DNA of 64,000 nt. Source: Blasia pusilla. Lineage: Eukaryota; Marchantiophyta; Marchantiopsida; Blasiales. The stretch's first letter is position 1. Every line of letters begins with the position of its first letter. Under the pieces are notes generated by a model. That model was given only the letters and a program-made list of their open reading frames with translations, did no database searches and was not told the DNA's origin. Below are positions 58,142 through 64,000 of the stretch, one piece after another. The stretch is taken from the NCBI GenBank assembly GCA_050084515.1, contig CM114275.1, positions 19,840,001 to 19,904,000 on the forward strand, in the 5' to 3' direction. Made by a program: the position numbers and the translations under genes.

Positions 58142-58571
58142 ATGGAGACTTGGGAGCCTGTGATAGGTCTCAAGTTGATAAGAGGAGAGCAATGGCAAGT
58201 TCATAGGTTTCTGAGAGGGCATGTCAATTGTTTTGCCTTTAGTATGAGAGACTTTGGTACGTTGAAGGGTCTCGGGATACGGATTGAGTTGGCTAGTGAT
58301 ACGATGATCTTTCGTCGACCCTACAGGTATTCTGATATGGAGCGAGCCTTGATTCAGAGTAAGAGTCAGGACTTGTGGAGTTATCACATGGGGAGTATTC
58401 ATCTGCCACAATCATGCCAGTGAAGAAGGATATGTATGGCAATTGGACGGATAGGCGGATGTGTGGAGATTACCGTCCTATCAACCGATAGACGAGGTCA
58501 GGTCGGTACGCCATGCCTACTCTTGAGGAGATCTTTGATGCGGTAGGGCATGCAAAGATCTTCAGTAATTT
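58142..58571 (+). pseudogene. Reverse transcriptase start of element 2, truncated by insertion
   Basis: METWEPVIGLKLIRGEQWQV, FRRPYRYSDMERALIQSKSQ, NWTDRRMCGDYRPINR, a TAG in place of Gln, then RYAMPTLEEIFDAVGHAKIF. It keeps the MCGDY residues that element 1 has lost. It stops at 58571, where TGTCATGACC of element 3 starts. Confidence 0.88.
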
Positions 58572-58918
58572 TGTCATGACCATACGGATTATGTCGTAGA
58601 GTATGGTGTGCTAGTAGAGGCCATTCCTTATGTAGGACCGTAGTGGATTGGTAGAGATGCGGTTCCATACATAGGGTTGGGGGTTTCTCAATTGGGGGTG
58701 ACTTTCCCAGTAGGGCCCGCTCTTAGGTTGGAGGATATAAGGTGGAGTGCACTCAAAGAACAGTCAGTTCTTTGAGTTGAGCCTGTTGCGTTGGGAGTTA
58801 GCCTTGGTAGTGAGTAGAGCTCTTGGCTATGGTGTTTCCCGCAAGCTTTGACCTAGATTCTCCCATCGTGGAGTGGGTTTGGCTCGATTGTATGTGATTG
58901 TAAACGTGTTTTATGACA
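58572..58918 (+). repeat. 5' LTR of element 3
   Basis: Starts TGTCATGACC and ends TTTATGACA, so the outer six bases form an inverted pair. TATA-like gatataagg lies at 58734-58742. An 11-bp perfect hairpin (actcaaagaac, loop agtca, gttctttgagt; 58751-58777) follows. The hairpin arm recurs at 58939 behind the LTR. The 3' LTR is outside the window, so the right border rests on the TGTCAT/ATGACA ends. Confidence 0.6.
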
Positions 58919-60540
58919 GTAGGTCTTTCACTCATTTCACTCAAAGAACTGAAGTAGATGATGGTAGCTTCGATTGTAGATCAGTAGGATCTGGTTAGGG
59001 CTGATTGTGTACTCAGCCGTGGATGTTCGGGGCTTGTTGCCTATGTTGGAGGTGTGAATCAGGTGCGTGGTTGGTTGGGAAAGAAGCGCCTTGCTGAGAG
59101 CTTTCCAACGCGCTGTAGATCGCTGGATTTCGTCAAGGGAGTTGGAAGTTATCAAGCATTGAAGATTTTGGTTTGTGTTCGACAGTTTTCTGATGTGGAG
59201 AGCTTGGAGTGCGGAAGCTCTGTTGAAGTTCATCCAGATCAGGTGAGAGGTTCCTATTGCTACTTGTATTGTGATCTCATGTGAAGCTATCTGCTCGAGT
59301 GCGTGGAGCGTTGCGGATTTTTGCGTGCATGAAACTTGGCGGAAGCGCTGTCGGATTTGCGGTTCTAGAAGTGTATGGACAGCAAGTTTGTCTGATTTTT
59401 AGCTCGGAGTACGGAGCTCGGTTGTAGCTGAGTTTTTGTGGGGAGATAGCTATGGTGGTCAATTGAATTCTGATTGAAACAGATTTGATTTCGGTCACGT
59501 ATTTGTGAAGTAATTTTTGATCGAAATTTCGCGGACTAGCTCAAGGTCTGGCTATGGTGGACAGCGGATTGGAGGGGCTGGTTGGTTGGTGACTCGTTCA
59601 TTGTTGGAGACGCCTATCCTGTTGGGGGCGCCCTGGTTGGACCTCTCTCCATAGCGAAGCATGGCGAAGCATGGTGAAGCGTGGCGAAGCGTGGTGAACG
59701 GGGCGATAGGGGCATTGTTGGAGACGCCTATCCCGTTGGGGGCGCCCTGGTTGGACCTCTCTCCATAGCGAACCATGGCGAAGCATGGCGAAGCGTGGCG
59801 AACGGGGCGATAGAGGCTTCGAGGCAACTCGTGGCAGCTCGGGGCGAGTGGGCGTGAGAGGCGGAGTAAGGAGCAAGGAGCAAGCAAGCAAGCTTTCTTG
59901 CTTGGGCGTGAGGCAATTTTTGCAGGATTTGGGATTTGAGTTTTGCATAACTCGTCACCCATCTTTGGGCTATTCTGCCTGGAGGATGCTTAACTGCTGA
60001 GTTCTTAACTATGCCAATGTACAGACCGTTGTAGCTCATTTGGTGCTATTCGGAGATGTGTTAGGCGCTTTATGCATCTCAGGTTTTTGGTTGATGTACC
60101 TCTAGCGCATAGTACGGTGTAGCCTCTCCATGTAGGTGATATTTTCAGGTGCTGCGAGTTCGACTAGTACGTCATCGACCCGCGGCGGAGAAGCTATTGC
60201 GTTAGAATTGTGTGGTGGGTTTTGTGGATTCAGGGGGCACCACGTTTGGTGGATTGTGTTACCTTGATTTCCATTTGCGGTTGGAGGGTTGTCGTTGGAC
60301 TTCCTGTGTCTGGATCCCCTCCATCGTGCTTCTTGCTTGCGCGCCCATTGTTAGGGTTGACGCTAATTTCCAGAGTAGTGTTACTCCTGTGTGCTACTGA
60401 TAGTGGGGCTGGAGTGATGACCAGTAGACCGTGGGAGGCTTCTTGTAGTGATGAGAGGTTAGATTGCCTACACCCATAGCTAGTAGAGCTACAATAGTAG
60501 AGCGACATCGACGTCACTTGGGTAATTTGGTGGTGGTGTA
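58919..60540 (+). other. Leader of element 3 with nested duplications
   Basis: Non-coding. The motif gcggaagcgctg occurs at 59339, and a variant (gcggaagctctg) at 59211. A 114-bp tandem duplication starts at 59600 and 59714 (attgttggagacgcctatcc). Inside each copy lie 10-bp units of the gcgaagcatg type, five in the first and four in the second. The motif gtcatcacgg marks the approach to gag at 60553. Confidence 0.65.
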
Positions 60541-61930
60541 TCATCGGCGTTGGTCATCACGGAGCTGTCGGGTGGTCTGGTTGGGGACCGTGGTGCGGAT
60601 AGTGGTGGTTTCACACGGAGTGGATTTAGGTATCGGCTACCTTTTCCACTTCCGACGGTTGATGAAGAGGAGGACGAGGGTGTTCCAAACACCGAGTCTT
60701 CTACGTTGTTATCGAGTGTTGCAGCTCCATTGATTTGGGACATGGACGGTGGATATGGGGCCATGAAGGGCCCACGACGATACTCGGGTGCAGTGGGCAC
60801 CATTGAGTTGGAGGACTTCATGCAGAAGTTTGATATGTGGTGTGATATGCAGATGATGCGGAACGCCACGTTGTTTACACCCTTCTTGGCTTGGAAGGGG
60901 TTGTTTCAGCACTTGGAAGGACCACCCATGGATGATTACCATGAGTTTAGGAAGGACCATGTTGCTGAGATTGAGGCATGGAGACAATATTGGTCTCCAG
61001 GCTATGTGTCTATCACCCATGGTGGTATTGGTAGTAGTGCTCCTACTATGCCAGCCAGCCCGACGTTGAGTGGTACGAGTACGAGCCGGAGTGGGGGTAC
61101 CAGTGGAGGTACTAGTGGGGGTACTAGTGGAGGTACTAGTGCCCCACCATCGTTCACCAGTTGCAGAGTTCTTCAAGAGGTTGAAGAAGAACTATGAGGA
61201 GTGAAGACGGAGAAGTTGAGGAATCTTCAGGACTTTGAGCGAAAAGCGGTGAGAGTCTTCATGAGGCATACACTCGTATCGGACGCTGATTTCGATTACC
61301 AGGTGTGACCGAGGATCAGCGATCGATTTTAGTATGGGATCTTGGGAGAGATTTGCGCCGTAGGGTGCGTGATGCTACTCTTATGAGTGATGATTCACCC
61401 ACATTGACCCATGTGTTTGCTCTATCTCGAGAAGATTGAGCTTAACATGGTGAAGGAGAGAGTGGTGACATCCGCATTCAAGAGGGATACAACTACTACT
61501 TCTCGGGTTCAGCCGCCCACCTCTGATCTCGTAGTAGTGGTGGTGGTAGTAGTAGTGGGAGTCGTGGGGGTACACGCGACCTCGTCAAGTCCTAGAGGGA
61601 CATTTGTGCAGAGACCATTGCCTTCATTTGCTGCCCCGCAAAGAAGCGATCATGTTGGATATGTGGAGCTGATCATGTTAGGAAGTTTTGTCCCCAAGAG
61701 GATGGGAGACGGACTTTGGAGGATGGGCCTCGATCGGCCCCAACTCAGTGTGATCATTGCGGGAGACTAGGTCATCCTCGAGAGCGTTGCTTTGATCTCC
61801 ATCCATAGTTGAGATCAGGCCGTGGCCGTGGTGGAGTAGCTCCGAGAGGCCGAGGTGGTAGAGGTGGTAGGGGTGGTAGAGGTGGACCGGTGGTTTGAGA
61901 GCCTACGGTGGCTACCCCTACCACTACGAC
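60541..61930 (+). pseudogene. gag: Gag of element 3
   Basis: The frame from about 60550 reads TRSGFRYRLPFPLPTVDEEE, YSGAVGTIELEDFMQKFDMW, FLAWKGLFQHLEGPPMDDYH and EIEAWRQYWSPGYVS. A GGTS-repeat linker follows (about 61093-61140), with a frameshift at about 61150. Zinc knuckles CWICGADHVRKFC (about 61650) and CDHCGRLGHPRERC (about 61752) come next, then an RGG-type tract GRGGRGGRGGRGG (about 61846-61890). No canonical ATG is seen at the start. The capsid part has been open for more than 200 codons, the longest in the family here. Confidence 0.85.
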
Positions 61931-62639
61931 AGAGTCGCTATGGTGCCGGATTGAGCTTGATTGGAGCAGAGTTGGCTACTATGGTGGTATCCGGATAGAT
62001 CAGGTCGGGAGCAGGGGCTTCCACCTCTTATGGAGGGGATGATCTCTCTTATATGGCAAGTGCAAAGACCTGAGGTTGAGGCATCAGTGCGATTCGAGAG
62101 GAGCCACTCGAGCGTCGAGCCACGTGGTGCTAATGTGGAGTTGGACCCACAGAGGGGTGAGGGGGAGGCGAGCTAGGCTTCCCGGTCATTCTTGTTGTCG
62201 AGGTGCTTAGGACTCCATCCATGGTTCCTACGCGAGCCTATTGAGCCGGCAGTGGGGATTGAGGCATCTACATCGCGTGTAGTAGACACGGATGCAAAGA
62301 TCCAATGCAAGATTGCGGATGGCAACCGGTGTTGGGATCCCCATTGTTTTCGCCACGGAGTCGATGGCTTTAGGAGTTGACTTAGCTCTGTATTTGATTA
62401 GCGACCACGTTGTGTGAACGTGGGGTATTCTTGCTACACGTGTTGAGGTGGATGAGGGTGTTGCGGTGGAGCGACCCTCTATGTCGAGTAGCATTGAGTA
62501 CCGTGCTACTTGGCAAAGAGCGGCGGCGAAGATGGATGCATTACCGGCCGGCCAGCCATTGATCGTGAGAGGCTTACACCTGGTGTATGTATGTTGGACA
62601 ACGGAGTGGGATCTTCCGATTGGTGAGTCCTACAGACAG

Positions 62640-62960
62640 TGTATAGACCAGATAGAGTCTTGTTAGACTCGGTGCCCAACCTTGATGTTGGGAAAGGCGG
62701 CATGTATTGGTTTGGGTATTCGGAGGTCGAGCTTGAGCCTTGCCCATTCCGATTCAAACATCACTTGGAGGAGCCAATGATAGGTCTCAATTCATGACAC
62801 GGGAAAAGTTTTTGACGAGTTGAGACCAGATCATGCGACCGATAGCTCTCGGTTGGGAGTATCTGCGGTAGTCACATCAGCCGAGTCGTATGATGTACTA
62901 GTTGGAGGAGCGATTGTACCCGATGGGTTTTCAGATGGATTATTGGGATCGAGACAGCGT
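62640..62960 (+). pseudogene. Decayed protease of element 3
   Basis: Only pieces remain. SCxTRCPTLMLGKAACIG-like residues stand where DSGAQPLMLGKA is expected, then a phrase matching EPCPFRFKHHLEE and SYDVLVGGAIV near 62890-62920. Several shifts. Recognised by comparison with elements 1 and 2. Confidence 0.55.
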
Positions 62961-63171
62961 CTTCTGAGACCTGGTTGGCGATCCGGGATGGACGTATGAG
63001 CCAAGTTCTGTGAGATTTATTTCGGGGCTCGACCAGGAGGGTCTTCTCCAACAATGTTAGCATCTGTGGCTGGTTTTAGTGGAGTAGTCACTTGGCCAGG
63101 AGACTTTTTGGAGGGTAATGTTTTTGCTATGGATTCTCCTGCGCATGAGGAGGTAGAGGAGGTCCCTATTT

Positions 63172-64000
63172 TTGCAGCAGTGGCATCCTCATCGTTGGAT
63201 GTGCCACTTTGGAGTTCAGGCGGTGCACTACGGCAGAGGCGATCGCCTAGTGCAGGAGGCTTGGTGTGAGGCTGTTATACCTCACGAGGAAGAGGAGGCC
63301 CCACGGCGGACTCCTACTTCTGGTCCAGTTGGGTTTTCCCCTTTGGATACTACACCCATTGTATGGCATTATCCGCCGGAGGGTATTTGTGTGTTAGATC
63401 TCTTTGGTGGGATTAGCACTGGTTTGGCTGCAGTGTTGCAGGCCGGTATTCCTGTGCGGAGATACGTGTATGTGGAGCGAGATGAGACGGCCCAGAGAGT
63501 CTCATCTCGACATATTGGTCAATTGATGCGGAGATACCCTGAGTTGTTGCCGCCATCAGCTATTCGTGGGTACCAGCGTGCTTTACCATCACACATTGCA
63601 TTGTTGGGGGCGCAGGACCTTGAGAGGGTTGGTCCTGTGGATTTGGTGATTGTTGGATGGCCATGTCAGGGTCATACACGTGCTGGTCGTGGTGAGGGAT
63701 TACATGACCCTAGGTCTCGATTGTTTTGGGAGATGTTACGGGTGTTACGACATCTTCAGGTTCATCAGGCACGTGCTCTAGCTTACATTCTGGAGAATGT
63801 TCCATTGTTGGGTGACACTCGGACCCGGATGATGGCGAGTGTTCATGAGGTGCGGTCTTGGATTGGACCAGCGGTGTTGTTGGATGCAGCATGAGTTGGC
63901 TCGCGTGCACATCGTCCACGCTTGTGGTGGACAAACTTGTTGCCTAGGGAGGTTCTCGTCAAGCATATGATGCGGTCTGGCGGGATCCTCGCCTTACGGT
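63172..64000 (+). pseudogene. C5 DNA methyltransferase domain in element 3, best preserved copy
   Basis: A 240-codon open frame ends at a single TGA (63892-63894) and continues in the same frame to the window edge. Counted from the frame start at 63172: motif I VLDLFGGISTGLAAVLQAGI (residues 74-93), motif II YVYVERDETA with Glu102, DLVIVGWPCQG with catalytic Cys165 (63664-63666), SRLFWEMLRVLRHLQ, and motif VI YILENVPLLGD (205-215). After the TGA it reads VGSRAHRPRLWWTNLLP, the motif VIII block. In elements 1 and 2 the TGA position is AGT and AGA. All catalytic blocks visible here are intact, so this copy is closest to the active ancestor. Motifs IX-X would be outside the window. Confidence 0.92.

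Larger units (their letters stand above)
52380..58571 (+). mobile_element. Second gypsy element with methyltransferase (element 2), 5' part
   Basis: Same layout as element 1: LTR-like start, leader, gag, protease, methyltransferase and the start of the reverse transcriptase. At 58571 the RT frame (EEIFDAVGHAKIFSN) ends where the LTR of element 3 begins, so element 3 is nested in it. The rest of element 2 would lie beyond the window. It is about as decayed as element 1, and its LTR is not similar enough to that of element 1 to align by eye. Confidence 0.85.
58572..64000 (+). mobile_element. Third gypsy element with methyltransferase (element 3), runs off the window
   Basis: Inserted into element 2. 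It has an LTR, a leader of 1.6 kb, gag, a decayed protease and the best-preserved methyltransferase of the window. The window ends inside the region behind motif VIII. Being nested, it is younger than element 2. Confidence 0.85.

Noticed and set aside
58937-59284. Frames on both strands just behind LTR3
   Set aside because: They lie in the untranslated leader, have no recognisable domain and are not shared with the other elements.
61411-61770. 119-codon frame with a poly-valine run
   Set aside because: The valines come from a gtagtggtggtggtag repeat in the gag of element 3. The real gag frame with the zinc knuckles is a different one.

Overview
The window reads as nuclear DNA from a streptophyte, most likely a land plant with a large, repeat-rich genome. 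The evidence is many decayed Ty3/gypsy and Ty1/copia retrotransposons, long CT microsatellites, GT-AG introns, an EDM2-like PHD module and a plant subtilase fragment. I cannot name the species. Almost every long reading frame is broken by stops or frameshifts, so this is mostly an old, nested transposon landscape with a few possible host genes.

Layout. 1-1.6 kb and 11.8-13.7 kb look like one host segment carrying clusters of a 25-bp palindromic motif and a decayed coiled-coil reading frame. It is split by a 10.2-kb Ty3/gypsy element (element 1, 1620-11831). 13.7-18.7 kb is AT-rich with diverged tandem repeats, a GGATGG minisatellite interrupted by a 1.28-kb LTR-like repeat (R1), and the tail of a minus-strand copia element. 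19.5-23.8 kb holds a decayed, probably transposase-like gene on the minus strand whose middle 1.16 kb has been inverted. A paralogue lies at 50.3-51.7 kb, and the two share an intron position. 24.1-24.9 kb is an EDM2-like PHD-finger module. 25.8-28.1, 31.0-33.6 and 43.9-48.5 kb are copia relics. The last contains two opposite copies of a 1-kb LTR-like repeat (R2) and a fresh 214-bp duplication, and ends next to a subtilase fragment. 39.47-40.06 kb is the only long intact gene candidate: a small secreted cysteine-containing protein. From 52.4 kb to the end are two more gypsy elements of the element-1 type. Element 3 starts at 58572 inside the reverse transcriptase of element 2.

The main discovery candidate is the gypsy family. 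All three copies carry a C5 cytosine methyltransferase domain of DNMT3-like layout (motifs I, IV, VI, VIII, and IX-X where visible) between the aspartic protease and the reverse transcriptase. Element 1 also ends its integrase with a PHD zinc finger. The ancestral element would therefore have carried gag with two zinc knuckles and an RGG tract, protease, DNA methyltransferase, reverse transcriptase, RNase H, integrase and a chromatin-reader finger: a writer plus a reader of chromatin marks on one retrotransposon. Methyltransferases in retrotransposons have been reported before in dinoflagellates and charophyte algae (from memory, unchecked). The combination and its presence here deserve follow-up. 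All copies in this window are inactivated.
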